In this document: piece after piece, positions 24,893 through 33,746 of the stretch
Layout: every line of letters starts with the position of its first letter
Numbering within the stretch: position 1 is the first letter of the stretch
NCBI GenBank assembly: GCA_044508625.1
Contig: JBIQHJ010000001.1
Coordinates: 62,001-126,000, forward strand
DNA: 64,000 bases
Direction: 5' to 3'
Origin: Castellaniella sp044508625
Lineage (GTDB): Bacteria; Pseudomonadota; Gammaproteobacteria; Burkholderiales; Burkholderiaceae_B
Position numbers and translations under genes: made by a program
Notes under the pieces: generated by a model
What the model saw: only the letters and a program-made list of their open reading frames with translations
What the model was told of the DNA's origin: nothing
Database searches by the model: none

Positions 24893-26075
24893 GGCCGGGC
24901 GCCGCCGGAGCCTCGGGCTGTCCCTTGGGCACGAGCCGCAGCAGGCCGCCGTCGCGCCCGTCCTCGATGAGCCAGATCGCCCCGTCCGGCGCCACCGCCA
25001 CGTCGCGGATGCGCTCGCCCAGGGACCAGCGGCCCGCCTGACGGGCGCCGCCGCGCGCGTCCACGGCGACGCGCACGAGGCCCTCGGCCACCAGGCCGCC
25101 GATCAGCGCCGAGCCCCGCCATCCGGGAAACAGCGCGCCCTCGTAGAATGCCATTCCCGCCGGCGCGATCACCGGGGTCCAGTAGAGGGCCGGGGCCTGG
25201 AACTCTGGATGGGCGCCGTGCCGGGGTATGGGCAGGCCGCTGTAGTTGTCGCCGTTCGAGACCAGGGGCCAGCCGTAGTTCCGGCCCGGCTCGATCCGGT
25301 TGAATTCGTCTCCGCCGCGCGGGCCCATCTCGTGCTCCCACAGCGTGCCGTCCGGCGCGAAGGCCAGGCCGTAGGAATTGCGGTGGCCGGTGGTCCAGGT
25401 CAGGGCGCGGATGCCGCCCGCCGCGGCCATGGGATTGTCCGCCGGGACCGAGCCGTCCGGGTTCATGCGCAGGATCTTGCCCCGTCCCTGGTCCGGATCC
25501 TGGGCGGTGTCGGATTCCTGGCGCTCGCCGACCGTCAGGAAAAGGTGCCGGCCGTCGGGCGCGAAGGCGATGCGGCCGCCCGGGTGGCCGCTGCGGGCCG
25601 GCTGCCGCTGGCGCCAGAGGATCTGCAGGCCGTCGAGGCGGGCGCCGTCGGGGGACTCGGCGAGCCGCGCGCGGGCGAGCGCGAGCGCGCCGCCGCGCGG
25701 CGGCGCCGGCTCGATGAAGGTGAAGTAGATCGTGCGATCCCGCGCGAAGCCGGGGGAAACGGCGACGTGGTGCAGCCCCGTCTGGCCGCGCGCATAGACC
25801 TCGGGGACGCCGGCGATCGGCCGGCTGCGGCCGTCCTGCGCGACGATGCGCATCCGGCCCTCTTTCTCGGTGAGCAGGATCCGGCCGTCGGGCAGGAAGG
25901 CGATGGCCCATGGGCCGTCGAACGTGGCGACGCGCTGGACCGTGAACGGGGCTTCGGCCTCGGCCGGGAGGGTGCCGGCGTTTTCCGCCGCGGGGGCCCG
26001 GGGCGGCGCCAGGGCGAGCAGGGCCGCGGCGGCCAGCGCGGCGAGGATGCGATGCGGGAGGGCCGGCGTGTCCAT
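24882..26075 (-). CDS. PQQ-dependent sugar dehydrogenase, Asd/YliI type (periplasmic)
   Basis: The protein of about 397 residues is a six-bladed beta-propeller of the soluble glucose/sorbosone dehydrogenase family. Typical strings are GPWAIAFLPDGRILLTEKEG, GLHHVAVSPGFARDRTIYF, GKILRMNPDGSVPADNP, HRNSYGLAFAPDGTLWEHE and GGDEFNRIEPGRNYGWP. Members use pyrroloquinoline quinone to oxidise aldoses in the periplasm. I place the start at 26075 (MDTPALPHRI), which gives a clean signal peptide ending near APA and avoids overlap with yajQ. The ORF extends upstream only into the yajQ 3' end. No pqq biosynthesis genes are in the window. Confidence 0.87.
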   Translation of the reverse strand: MDTPALPHRILAALAAAALLALAPPRAPAAENAGTLPAEAEAPFTVQRVATFDGPWAIAFLPDGRILLTEKEGRMRIVAQDGRSRPIAGVPEVYARGQTGLHHVAVSPGFARDRTIYFTFIEPAPPRGGALALARARLAESPDGARLDGLQILWRQRQPARSGHPGGRIAFAPDGRHLFLTVGERQESDTAQDPDQGRGKILRMNPDGSVPADNPMAAAGGIRALTWTTGHRNSYGLAFAPDGTLWEHEMGPRGGDEFNRIEPGRNYGWPLVSNGDNYSGLPIPRHGAHPEFQAPALYWTPVIAPAGMAFYEGALFPGWRGSALIGGLVAEGLVRVAVDARGGARQAGRWSLGERIRDVAVAPDGAIWLIEDGRDGGLLRLVPKGQPEAPAAPGLTR

Positions 26076-26097
26076 GGGCGTCTCGCCGATCGGCGGC

Positions 26098-26580
26098 TCA
26101 GTCGCGGAAATTCTGGTATTGCAGCGGCAGGTCCACATCGGCCTTGCGCAAGAGGGCGATGGCCTCTTGCAGGTCGTCGCGCTTTTTGCCGCTGACGCGC
26201 AGCTTGTCGCCGTTGATCTGGGTCTCGACCTTGAGCTTGGCCTGCTTGATCGCGGCGATCAGCTTTTTCGCCGTCGCCTGCTCGATCCCCTGGCGGATGG
26301 TGATCTTTTGGCGGGCGCCGCCGAGGTTCTCGATGGGGTCGGCGAGCTCGATGCAGCGCACGTCGATGCCGCGCGCCGACAGCCGGCCGCGCAGGATGTC
26401 GAGCATCTGCCTGAGCTGGAAGGCGCTGGGCGCCGATTGCGTCACCAGGAAGCCCTCGAGCTCGAACCTGGCGTCCGTGCCCTTGAAATCGAAGCGGGTG
26501 GCCAGCTCGCGGTTTGCCTGGTCGACGGCGTTGCTCAGCTCGTGCTTGTCGACCTCGGAGACCACGTCGAAACTGGGCAT
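26098..26580 (-). CDS. yajQ: YajQ family cyclic-di-GMP-binding protein
   Basis: The 160-residue protein is an almost full-length match to YajQ: MPSFDVVSEVDKHELSNAVD at the start, NRELATRFDFKGTDARFE, and the C-terminal GKKRDDLQEAIALLRKADVD with LPLQYQNFRD. YajQ proteins have two ferredoxin-like domains, bind cyclic di-GMP or nucleotides, and can act as transcription cofactors. The gene is on the minus strand between nnrS and the sugar dehydrogenase with 55-bp and 22-bp gaps, and no operon logic is apparent. Confidence 0.95.
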   Translation of the reverse strand: MPSFDVVSEVDKHELSNAVDQANRELATRFDFKGTDARFELEGFLVTQSAPSAFQLRQMLDILRGRLSARGIDVRCIELADPIENLGGARQKITIRQGIEQATAKKLIAAIKQAKLKVETQINGDKLRVSGKKRDDLQEAIALLRKADVDLPLQYQNFRD

Positions 26581-26635
26581 GCTTGCCTCCTGCGGAAAAA
26601 GGGGGTGGAAGCTCTATTTTGCCTGATCGGGCGTC

Positions 26636-27895
26636 TCAGGGCACGTCGCAGCCCGATGCCGGGCCGGTGTCCTGGAGGGGTTCCGCGCAACCCGCCTGCC
26701 CGTCGCCGCGGGGCCCGAGCAGGGTGGGCCCGGCATGCCACAGGTACAGGGCGAAGGCCGCCGACCAGACCAGGCCCGAGAGGCCGAGCAGGGACGGGAT
26801 CCAGGCGCCCGCCGCGGCGGTGCCCGCGGCCGCGCGCAGGACGGCGGCCAGCACCAGCAGGATGGCCGCGATGGGCGCCCAGGGACGGCGATCCAGCCAG
26901 AGGCCGGCATGGATGCGCCCGGCGATGCACATGATGGCCAGGGTGGTCAGGGACATGGCGCCCGCCATCAGCAGGTGCCGGCCCGCGGAGGCGGCGATGG
27001 GCAGGCCCAGCCAGGACAGCCCCATGGCGCCATAGCCCAGGCCGATCAGCCAGTAGCCGCCGTAGAGCATCAGCGTCCAGCGGCCGAACAGCGCCCGGCC
27101 CACGTGCCAGTCGTTGAGCAGGTTGAACATGGCGGCGGCCGCCGCCAGCGCCACCCAGGCGGTGATGGCGCCCGGGCCGGCCAGGAACTCGATGGCGGTG
27201 GCCGCGCCGATGCAGAACACCGCGAGCTTGCGGCGCGGCGGCCGGGCGAGGTAGCCCACGTCGCCCGGCGGCGGCTCGCCGGGCCGGCCGGCCTCGATCT
27301 GGCCGTTGACCACGTTCATCGACACGCGGCTGCCGGCCATGACGATGAGGATCATGAAGACGCCGACGGCGGCCCGCAGCCACGCCATGGCGTCCCCTTG
27401 CGCGGCGACCGAGGCGTAGAAGCCCGCCTGCAGGAGGATGAGCGCCGCCAGGGCGTAGGCGAAGCCGAGGTGGCGGCGCTGCGGGTCGCGCCACAGCGCC
27501 GGGGCGAGCTGCGCGAGGAGCGCGGCCGAGAGCGCGAGGTCGCAGGCGGCCGCGGGCCACAGGCCGAGGGCGCCCGGCCATCCGGCCGAGGCCGCATAGG
27601 CCAGGCGTCCGGCCAGCCAGAGCAGCGCCAGCCCGCGCAGCGCGCCCGGCCCGATCGGCGGGCTGCGCGTGAACTCGGGCACGGCGGTCAGCAGGAAGCC
27701 CGCGACCGCGGCCATCCCGAGGCCGTAGATCAGCTCGTGCGCGTGCCAGGCGATGATTCCCCCGGGAGGCTGCCAGCCGGGCGCGGCGCCCATGAGCAGC
27801 AGCAGCCAGGCGGGCATCAGCAGGATGCCGCTGGCGGCGACCAGCACGAAGAACGGCCGGAAGCCGCACATGAAGACCGGGTGGCTCGCCCTCAT
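26636..27895 (-). CDS. nnrS: NnrS family haem-copper membrane protein
   Basis: The 419-residue polytopic protein has about twelve membrane segments. Its opening, PVFMCGFRPFFVLVA, then the AWHAHELIYGLGMAAVAGFL block with paired His residues and LLTAVPEFTRSPP, are NnrS signatures. NnrS proteins relieve nitric-oxide stress and are usually induced with denitrification genes. The ATG at 27895 overlaps the stop of the ABC ATPase gene (ATGA), so it is the last gene of the four-gene ABC operon. A further ATG lies 9 nt upstream. No denitrification enzyme is encoded in the window. Confidence 0.88.
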   Translation of the reverse strand: MRASHPVFMCGFRPFFVLVAASGILLMPAWLLLLMGAAPGWQPPGGIIAWHAHELIYGLGMAAVAGFLLTAVPEFTRSPPIGPGALRGLALLWLAGRLAYAASAGWPGALGLWPAAACDLALSAALLAQLAPALWRDPQRRHLGFAYALAALILLQAGFYASVAAQGDAMAWLRAAVGVFMILIVMAGSRVSMNVVNGQIEAGRPGEPPPGDVGYLARPPRRKLAVFCIGAATAIEFLAGPGAITAWVALAAAAAMFNLLNDWHVGRALFGRWTLMLYGGYWLIGLGYGAMGLSWLGLPIAASAGRHLLMAGAMSLTTLAIMCIAGRIHAGLWLDRRPWAPIAAILLVLAAVLRAAAGTAAAGAWIPSLLGLSGLVWSAAFALYLWHAGPTLLGPRGDGQAGCAEPLQDTGPASGCDVP

Positions 27896-28683
27896 ACCGC
27901 GCACCCCGCCGCGCGCGCCGCCTGCGCCTCGGCCATGGGCGTCGCCGCGGCGGGCGCCTCGTCCAGGCCGAAGCCCAGCCGCACCTCGGCGGCCTGCATC
28001 AGCGTGCCGGTGGTCTGGTAGACCCAGGCGTCGTCGCGCAGGGCCTGCGGCCGCTCGAGCGGGAACTCGTGGACCATGCGGCCCGGATCCGGCGCCATCA
28101 TGACGATGCGGTCCGCGAGGCGCACGGCCTCCATCAGGTCGTGGGTGATCATCAGCACGGCGGTGCCGCGCGCGGCGATCTCGGCGCGCAGCAGGCGGTA
28201 GAGGCTGAGCTTCAGGCCCACGTCCAGGGCCGAGAACGGCTCGTCGAGCAGGAGCAGGTCGGGCTCGATCGCCAGCGCGCGTCCCAGGGCCACGCGGCTC
28301 TGCATGCCGCCCGAGAGCTCTTGCGGGAACTTGCGCAGGTCGCCGTCGTCCAGGCCCAGCGTGCGGGCGAGCGCGGCGGCCCGGGCGCGGCGTCCGGAGG
28401 CGGGCATGCCCCGGGCCTTGAGGCCCAGGGCGATGTTGTCGATCGCGTTCTTCCAGGGCATCAGGCGCGCCTGCTGGAACATGCAGGCGGCGTTGCGGTA
28501 CTGGCTGTCGATCCGGCCTTCCGAGGGGACCAGCAGGCCCGCCACCAGGTGCAGCAGGGTGCTCTTGCCGCAGCCCGAGGGGCCCACCAGGGCCAGCGTC
28601 TGGCCGGCGGGCAGGCTCAGGTTCACCCGGGACAGGACCTCGGTGAGGCCGTAGCGATGGGTCAGGCCCTCGATGCGGAGCAT
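27892..28683 (-). CDS. ABC transporter ATP-binding protein, nitrate/sulfonate/taurine type
   Basis: The 263-residue ATPase has Walker A GPSGCGKSTLLHLVAGLL near residue 38, a Q-loop in ACMFQQARLMPWKNAIDNIA, signature LSGGMQSRVALGRALAIEPD and Walker B LLLLDEPFSALD, then the switch His in MITHDLMEAV. The QQARLMPW segment is typical of the NitT/TauT group. The ORF is open further upstream, but the ATG at 28683 follows the permease stop by 2 nt and gives the normal N-terminus MLRIEGLTHRYG. A roughly 40-residue C-terminal extension after the usual end is Ala-rich. Confidence 0.9.
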   Translation of the reverse strand: MLRIEGLTHRYGLTEVLSRVNLSLPAGQTLALVGPSGCGKSTLLHLVAGLLVPSEGRIDSQYRNAACMFQQARLMPWKNAIDNIALGLKARGMPASGRRARAAALARTLGLDDGDLRKFPQELSGGMQSRVALGRALAIEPDLLLLDEPFSALDVGLKLSLYRLLRAEIAARGTAVLMITHDLMEAVRLADRIVMMAPDPGRMVHEFPLERPQALRDDAWVYQTTGTLMQAAEVRLGFGLDEAPAAATPMAEAQAARAAGCAV

Positions 28684-28685
28684 GC

Positions 28686-29501
28686 TCACGACACCCTCCA
28701 GCGCTCGACCGTGCGCTTGAGCGGCTCGAGGCACAGGTACTCGAAGGCGAGCAGCAGGCCCAGCACGGCCAGGATCCAGCCCATGGAGGTCGGCGTGTCG
28801 AGCTGCGCGCGCGACACCGCCAGGGCCGCGCCCACGCCGTCGGAGGTGGTCAGCAGCTCGGCCATCACCACGACCTTCCAGGAGGCGCCCAGGGCCGTGA
28901 CCCAGGAGGGGAACAGGTAGGACGCCATGTGCGGCAGGTACAGGTCGGTGAGCGTCATGCGCCAGGGCAGGCGGTAGGCCCGCGCCATGTCGCGCAGGCC
29001 GCCGTCCAGCGTGCGCGCCCCCTGGAGGGCGCCGACGAAGACCACCGGCAGGCAGGCGACGAACACCGTGAACACCGGGGTGGCGTCGCCCATGCCGAAC
29101 CACAGCATGGCCAGGACCAGCCAGGCGATCGGCGGCATGCCCAGCAGCACCGTCGCGAGCGGCCGCGAGATGATGGCCGCCGTCAGCGAGCGCCCCGCGA
29201 CGAAGCCCAGCAGGCTGCCCACGCCGAGCGCGAGGCCCAGCCCTGTCAGCGCCCGCCGGGCCGAGATTGCGAGCTCGGGACGGGCGTCGCCCTGGGCGAA
29301 CATGGCGGCCAGGCGCTGCGCGGTCTCGAGCGGGCCGGGCAGGATCAGCGAGCCGTAGACCTGCGCGCCCCATTCCCAGACCGCGCAGAACAGCATCAGG
29401 CTGGCGATGGCGCCCCAGCCGCTCCAGAGGTAGCCCAGGACCGCCCCCGCCGCCCGCGGCAGGCGGCCTGGCCGCGCCGTGTCGATGGAAGCCGGGCTCA
29501 A
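28686..29501 (-). CDS. ABC transporter permease, nitrate/sulfonate/taurine type (TTG start)
   Basis: The protein of about 271 residues has six membrane segments and the BPD_transp_1 coupling loop ARAYRLPWRMTLTDLYLPHM, together with LGMPPIAWLVLAMLWFGMG, the usual NitT/TauT permease strings. No ATG or GTG is placed to give a full N-terminus. A TTG at 29501 overlaps the stop of the binding-protein gene (TTGA) and gives the 271-residue product, so I use it. The frame remains open upstream within the binding-protein gene, which I treat as a GC artefact. Confidence 0.82.
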   Translation of the reverse strand: MSPASIDTARPGRLPRAAGAVLGYLWSGWGAIASLMLFCAVWEWGAQVYGSLILPGPLETAQRLAAMFAQGDARPELAISARRALTGLGLALGVGSLLGFVAGRSLTAAIISRPLATVLLGMPPIAWLVLAMLWFGMGDATPVFTVFVACLPVVFVGALQGARTLDGGLRDMARAYRLPWRMTLTDLYLPHMASYLFPSWVTALGASWKVVVMAELLTTSDGVGAALAVSRAQLDTPTSMGWILAVLGLLLAFEYLCLEPLKRTVERWRVS

Positions 29502-30538
29502 GCGTAGAAGGCCGCGTCGGGCAGTTTGCCGCCGACCAGCCCCGGCTGGTCCGCGAGCAGTTGTTCGAAGAAGAACTCGAGCTCGGGCCGCGCCTCGCGC
29601 GCGCTCGCCAGGTGGCGCACCGAGGCCTGCATGGCGTCGGCCACGGCGTCTGGCGTGACCATCTCGATGTGGCGCGAGACCAGCTCGCCGCATTCGCGGG
29701 GATTTTCCTCGCACCAGGCCTGCGAGCGGACGTAGGCCTCGCGCACGGCGGCGACCAGGGCCGGGTCCTCGAGCGCCGGGCCCAGGGCGGCGATGCCCGC
29801 CTGCGGGATGCGCGCCGGGCGCGAGAGCACGCGGCCCCATTCCTGCGTCAGGCTGACGCTGCGGTAGAGATCGGGGGCCACCGCCGACAGCGGGAAGGAA
29901 TGGGTCTTGCGCAGCGCCACCGAGACGGCGGGCTCGGCCAGCAGGGCGTGGTCCACCCGCCGCATCAGCAGGAGCTGCATGGCGTCCATCGGGGTGGCGA
30001 CGTAGCGGATCTTGAAATCGCGCCGGGGATCCAGGCCCTGGCGCCTGGCCAGCAGGCTGAACAGGATGTCGGGCATGTCGGCGCGGAAGGGCAGGGCGAT
30101 CTCCATCCCCCGGAAGTCGGCCAGGGTGTGCATGTCGGGGCTGCGCGAGATCATCCACAGCATGCCCCACACCGAGACGTTCAGCAGCGCCAGCGGCACC
30201 CCGCGGTTGTAGAGGTTGGCCCCGACGTTGGTGGGCACCGCCATGATGTCGGCCGCGCCCTCGAGGGCCAGCGCCCGGAGCTGGTCGGGGTTGGTCCAGA
30301 GATGGAACTCGACCTGCCGGGCCACCGGGGCCAGGGCGCCGGATTCCATCATGTGGATCAGGGGGAAGGAGACGGTGGCGGGCGGCCCCGACAGGACCAG
30401 GCGGGGACGGGGGCCGTCGGCGGCCAGGGCCCGCGCGGCGGGCGTTCCCGCCAGGGCGAGGGCGGGCAGCAGGCCCAGCAGCGCGCGGCGGCGCGGGCGC
30501 GGCGCCGCCGTGTCGGTGGGACGGGCAGAGGCAAACAT
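29498..30538 (-). CDS. ABC transporter substrate-binding protein, NMT1/SsuA-like
   Basis: The 346-residue periplasmic protein carries an arginine-rich, Tat-like leader (RPRRRALLGLLPALALAG) with a cleavage site near ARALA, residue 40. The mature region shows LEGAADIMAVPTNVGANLYN and RGVPLALLNVSVWGMLWMIS, then FRGMEIALPFRADMPDILF, typical of NMT1/SsuA-like binding proteins. It starts the operon binding protein-permease-ATPase-nnrS. Linkage with NnrS suggests that the ligand, or its import, matters under nitrogen-oxide conditions, but the ligand is unknown. Confidence 0.82.
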   Translation of the reverse strand: MFASARPTDTAAPRPRRRALLGLLPALALAGTPAARALAADGPRPRLVLSGPPATVSFPLIHMMESGALAPVARQVEFHLWTNPDQLRALALEGAADIMAVPTNVGANLYNRGVPLALLNVSVWGMLWMISRSPDMHTLADFRGMEIALPFRADMPDILFSLLARRQGLDPRRDFKIRYVATPMDAMQLLLMRRVDHALLAEPAVSVALRKTHSFPLSAVAPDLYRSVSLTQEWGRVLSRPARIPQAGIAALGPALEDPALVAAVREAYVRSQAWCEENPRECGELVSRHIEMVTPDAVADAMQASVRHLASAREARPELEFFFEQLLADQPGLVGGKLPDAAFYA

Positions 30539-30564
30539 GATTGAGGATTCCTTTCGTTCTCAAT

Positions 30565-30593
30565 ATTATTTCGCCGATTCCTCCCGGAGCCAA
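30565..30593 (-). promoter_or_regulatory. Candidate sigma70 promoter for the ABC-nnrS operon
   Basis: On the minus strand, TTGGCT (30593-30588) and AATAAT (30570-30565) are separated by exactly 17 nt. They match the -35 box at 4 of 6 and the -10 box at 5 of 6 positions, about 30 nt upstream of the binding-protein ATG. I looked for an FNR/Dnr-type TTGAT-N4-ATCAA box, expected for nnrS, and did not find one in this gap. Confidence 0.45.
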
Positions 30594-30621
30594 TGACTAT
30601 TGTCAATGAACGGGTCGGGGC

Positions 30622-31677
30622 TCATTCGCGGGGCGGCTCGCGGGTCATGGCGCGCGCCCAGTCCGCCAGGGGCAGGGGCGGGTCCTGCGACCAGATCCGC
30701 CGCAGCACCGCGGGCAGCGCGTCCAGGCGGCTGTCGCTCGGCCAGCGCGTCGGCGTGATCGCCCGCCAGCGGCCCTCGGCATCGCGCTCGGCGACGCGGA
30801 AACGGAAGGAGTACAGGCCCGTGGCCAGGCCCATGCGCAGGTCGGTGGCGACCAGTTGGCCGTCGATCTCGTCGTACCGCAGCCAGCCCCCGGTGAACCA
30901 GCGCAGCCCCTCCAGCAGGGGCGGGCCCGAGGGGTTGCCGATGAGATGGCCGTTCAGGGGTTCCCGCAGGGTTTCCGCCGGCCCCCGGTCCAGGAAGCCG
31001 GCGATGGCCTCGATCGCATCCCCCTGCGCCGTGCGGGCCACGACCCGCCACAGCAGGATGCTGAAGGGCTCGGGCGTCGAGAACATGGCCTGGACCTGGA
31101 CGCCCTGCGCCTCGAGCTGGGCGCGCACCCGGTGCTCGATGGCGGCCTTGGCCGCGACGGAGCAGGCGAGGTAGGCGGTGCTGAGCGCCAGCGCCCAGCA
31201 GGCGATGCGCCGGCTCGAGGGCCGGGCGCCCGCCGCCAGGCCGGCCACCGTGGCGACCAGCAGGGGCAGGGTGTAGAACGGATCGATGATGAAGATGGTG
31301 GACCAGGCGGTGGGCGTGGGGTGCCAGGGCCAGAACAACTGCGTGCCGTAGCTCGTGAAGGCGTCCAGCAGCGGGTGGGTGGCCAGGGTGAGCCACAGTG
31401 CCGCGAACAGCCATCGGCCCGTGTAGTCGGCGCGCGGCCGCCAGCGGCGGAACAGCCAGGCCAGCAGCGCGGCCAGCGCCGTGAGCGTCACCAGCGAATG
31501 CGAGAAACCGCGGTGATGGATCACGGCCGAGAGCGGGTCGGCGTGCCGGATGAGGATGTCCAGGTCGGGCAGGGTGGCCAGCGCCGCGCCCGCGGCGTAG
31601 GCCTTGCGGCCATGCGCGCGCCCCAGCATGGCGCCGCAGATGCTGGCGCCGAGTACGGCCTGGGTGACGGAATCCAT
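30622..31677 (-). CDS. YdjM-like membrane-bound metal-dependent hydrolase (DUF457)
   Basis: The 351-residue protein has an N-terminal MDSVTQAVLGASICGAMLGR and the histidine/aspartate pattern of the YdjM family: LPDLDILIRH near residue 45, IHHRGFSHSLVTLTA near 58 and LATHPLLDAFTSYGTQ near 110. Several membrane helices lie between them, and a soluble C-terminal half of about 180 residues follows. Family members are inner-membrane hydrolases of unclear substrate, and one was named as LexA-binding. I use the ATG at 31677, where MDSVTQA matches the usual family start. It is divergent from htpG. Confidence 0.8.
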   Translation of the reverse strand: MDSVTQAVLGASICGAMLGRAHGRKAYAAGAALATLPDLDILIRHADPLSAVIHHRGFSHSLVTLTALAALLAWLFRRWRPRADYTGRWLFAALWLTLATHPLLDAFTSYGTQLFWPWHPTPTAWSTIFIIDPFYTLPLLVATVAGLAAGARPSSRRIACWALALSTAYLACSVAAKAAIEHRVRAQLEAQGVQVQAMFSTPEPFSILLWRVVARTAQGDAIEAIAGFLDRGPAETLREPLNGHLIGNPSGPPLLEGLRWFTGGWLRYDEIDGQLVATDLRMGLATGLYSFRFRVAERDAEGRWRAITPTRWPSDSRLDALPAVLRRIWSQDPPLPLADWARAMTREPPRE

Positions 31678-31747
31678 GCTGCGCGCCTCTCGGTGGGTCC
31701 GGATGGTTGGATGGCAGGTATCCTTTATAACGCAAGCGTCGCCGGCC

Positions 31748-31775
31748 CTTGAAATCCGCCGCGGCGCCCCCACAT
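31748..31775 (+). promoter_or_regulatory. Heat-shock (sigma32-type) promoter of htpG
   Basis: CTTGAAA at 31748-31754 is an exact match to the sigma32 -35 consensus. CCCCACAT at 31768-31775 agrees with the CCCCATNT -10 consensus at all but one defined position, and the spacer is 13 nt, in the usual range. It lies about 65 nt before the htpG ATG. The link to a heat-shock chaperone makes this the best-supported promoter in the window. Confidence 0.68.
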
Positions 31776-31841
31776 GCAGGCCCGGACCGCCCGCCGCCCC
31801 GCGGCGCGGCAATCGACGACTTTTCGAGAACGACGAGCACC

Positions 31842-33746
31842 ATGAGCCAAACCGAGACGACGACCCCCGAGACCCTGGGCTTCCAGGCCGAAGTCAAGCA
31901 GTTGCTGCACCTGATGATCCATTCCCTGTACAGCAACAAGGAAATCTTCCTGCGCGAGCTCGTGTCCAATGCGTCCGATGCCTGCGATAAATTGCGCTTC
32001 GAGGCCATCGACCATCCCGGGCTGCTGGAGGGCGACGCCGAGCTGCGCATCCGCGTGGAGTTCGACAAGGACGCGCGCACCCTCACCGTGTCCGACAACG
32101 GGGTGGGCCTGTCGCGCGACGAGGCCGTCGCCAACCTGGGCACCATCGCCCGCTCGGGCACGCGGGAATTCTTTTCCCAACTGACCGGCGACAAGCAAAA
32201 GGACGCCCAGCTCATCGGCCAGTTCGGCGTGGGCTTCTATTCCGCCTTCATCGTCGCCGAAAAGGTGTCCGTGCGCAGCCGCCGCGCCGGCCTGCCGGCC
32301 GCCGAGGGCGTGCTGTGGGAATCCGACGGCCAGGGCGAGTTTTCCGTGTCCGCCGTGGACAAGGCCGAGCGCGGCACCAGCGTCACCCTGACCCTGCGCG
32401 CCGGCGAGGACGAATTCCTGTCCGGCTGGAAGCTGCGCGAGATCCTGCGCCGCTATTCCGACCACATCTCCCTGCCCATCCAGATGAAAAAGGAGGAATG
32501 GGACGCCGAGAAATCCGAGCAGGTGACCAAGGACGAGTGGGAAACCGTCAACCAGGCCAGCGCCCTGTGGACGCGGGCCAAGGCCGACATCACCGACGAG
32601 CAGTACCGCGAGTTCTACAAGCATGTGGCCCATGATTTCGAGGACCCGCTGGCCTGGACCCACAACCGCGTCGAGGGCCGCAGCGAATACACCCAGTTGC
32701 TGTACGTCCCCAAGCGCGCGCCCTTCGATCTGTGGGACCGCGACGCCCGCCGCGGCGTCAAGCTCTACGTCAGGCGCGTCTTCATCATGGACGACGCCGA
32801 GCAGCTCCTGCCGGCCTACCTGCGCTTCGTGCGCGGGGTGATCGATTCCGCCGACCTGCCGCTGAACGTGTCGCGCGAGATCCTCCAGGAAAGCCGCGAC
32901 GTGCGCGCCATCCGCGAGGGCTCCGCCAAGCGGGTGCTGGGCCTGCTCGAGGACATGGCCAAGGACAGGCCCGAGGACTATGCCGAGTTCTGGACGCAGT
33001 TCGGCCAGGTGCTCAAGGAAGGCGTGGGCGAGGACGCCGCCAACAGGGACCGCATCGCCGGCCTGCTGCGCTTCGCCTCGACCCGCGCCGACAGCCCCGC
33101 GCAAACCGTGTCCCTGGCCGACTACGTCGGCCGCATGAAGGAAGGCCAGGACAGGATCTACTACCTCAGCGCCGATTCCTACGCCGCCGCGGCCCACAGC
33201 CCGCACCTGGAGGTCTTCCGCCGCAAGGGGCTGGAGGTGCTGCTGCTGTCCGACCGCGTGGACGAGTGGATGCTGTCCTTCCTGCGCGAATTCGAGGGCA
33301 AGGCCCTGGCCTCGGTCGCCAAGGGCGGGCTGGATCTCGACGCCCTGGCCGACGAGGAGGAAAAGAAACAGCAGGCCGAGGCCGCCGAGGCCTTCAAGCC
33401 GACCATCGAACGCCTCAAGGCCGCCCTGGGCGAGCGCGTCAAGGACGTCCGCACCACGGCCCGCCTGGTGGATTCCCCCGCCTGCGTGGTCGTCGACGAG
33501 CACGAGCTCAGCCCGCACCTGCTGCGCATGCTCAAGGCCGCCGGCCAGGACGCCCCCGAGGTCAAGCCGATCCTGGAGGTCAACCCGGCGCACGCCCTGG
33601 TCAAGCGCCTCGAGGCGCAGCCCGAGGAATCATTCGGCGACTGGGCCGAGCTGCTGCTGGATCAGGCCATGCTCGCCGAGGGCGCGGCCCTCAAGGACCC
33701 GGCCGCCTTCGTCAAGCGGATGAACGCCTTGCTGCTGGGCGCCTGA
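31842..33746 (+). CDS. htpG: Molecular chaperone HtpG (bacterial Hsp90)
   Basis: The 634-residue protein is full-length HtpG. The GHKL ATPase domain is clear: KQLLHLMIHSLYSNKEIFLR, ELVSNASDACDKLRFEA with the catalytic Glu, TVSDNGVGLSRDEAV with the nucleotide-binding Asp, and GQFGVGFYSAFIVA. The middle domain carries GVIDSADLPLNVSREILQES with the conserved Arg, and the C-terminal dimerisation domain ends near MNALLLGA. The start at 31842 gives MSQTETTTPETLGF; the open frame upstream is not used. The last 35 bp overlap, in antisense, the 3' end of the LysR gene. Confidence 0.97.
   Translation: MSQTETTTPETLGFQAEVKQLLHLMIHSLYSNKEIFLRELVSNASDACDKLRFEAIDHPGLLEGDAELRIRVEFDKDARTLTVSDNGVGLSRDEAVANLGTIARSGTREFFSQLTGDKQKDAQLIGQFGVGFYSAFIVAEKVSVRSRRAGLPAAEGVLWESDGQGEFSVSAVDKAERGTSVTLTLRAGEDEFLSGWKLREILRRYSDHISLPIQMKKEEWDAEKSEQVTKDEWETVNQASALWTRAKADITDEQYREFYKHVAHDFEDPLAWTHNRVEGRSEYTQLLYVPKRAPFDLWDRDARRGVKLYVRRVFIMDDAEQLLPAYLRFVRGVIDSADLPLNVSREILQESRDVRAIREGSAKRVLGLLEDMAKDRPEDYAEFWTQFGQVLKEGVGEDAANRDRIAGLLRFASTRADSPAQTVSLADYVGRMKEGQDRIYYLSADSYAAAAHSPHLEVFRRKGLEVLLLSDRVDEWMLSFLREFEGKALASVAKGGLDLDALADEEEKKQQAEAAEAFKPTIERLKAALGERVKDVRTTARLVDSPACVVVDEHELSPHLLRMLKAAGQDAPEVKPILEVNPAHALVKRLEAQPEESFGDWAELLLDQAMLAEGAALKDPAAFVKRMNALLLGA

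Noticed and set aside
30540..30625. TTGACA on the minus strand at 30604-30599 as a -35 box for the ABC-nnrS operon
   Set aside because: Although a perfect hexamer, no -10-like sequence lies 16-18 nt downstream; the TTGGCT/AATAAT pair is better spaced.
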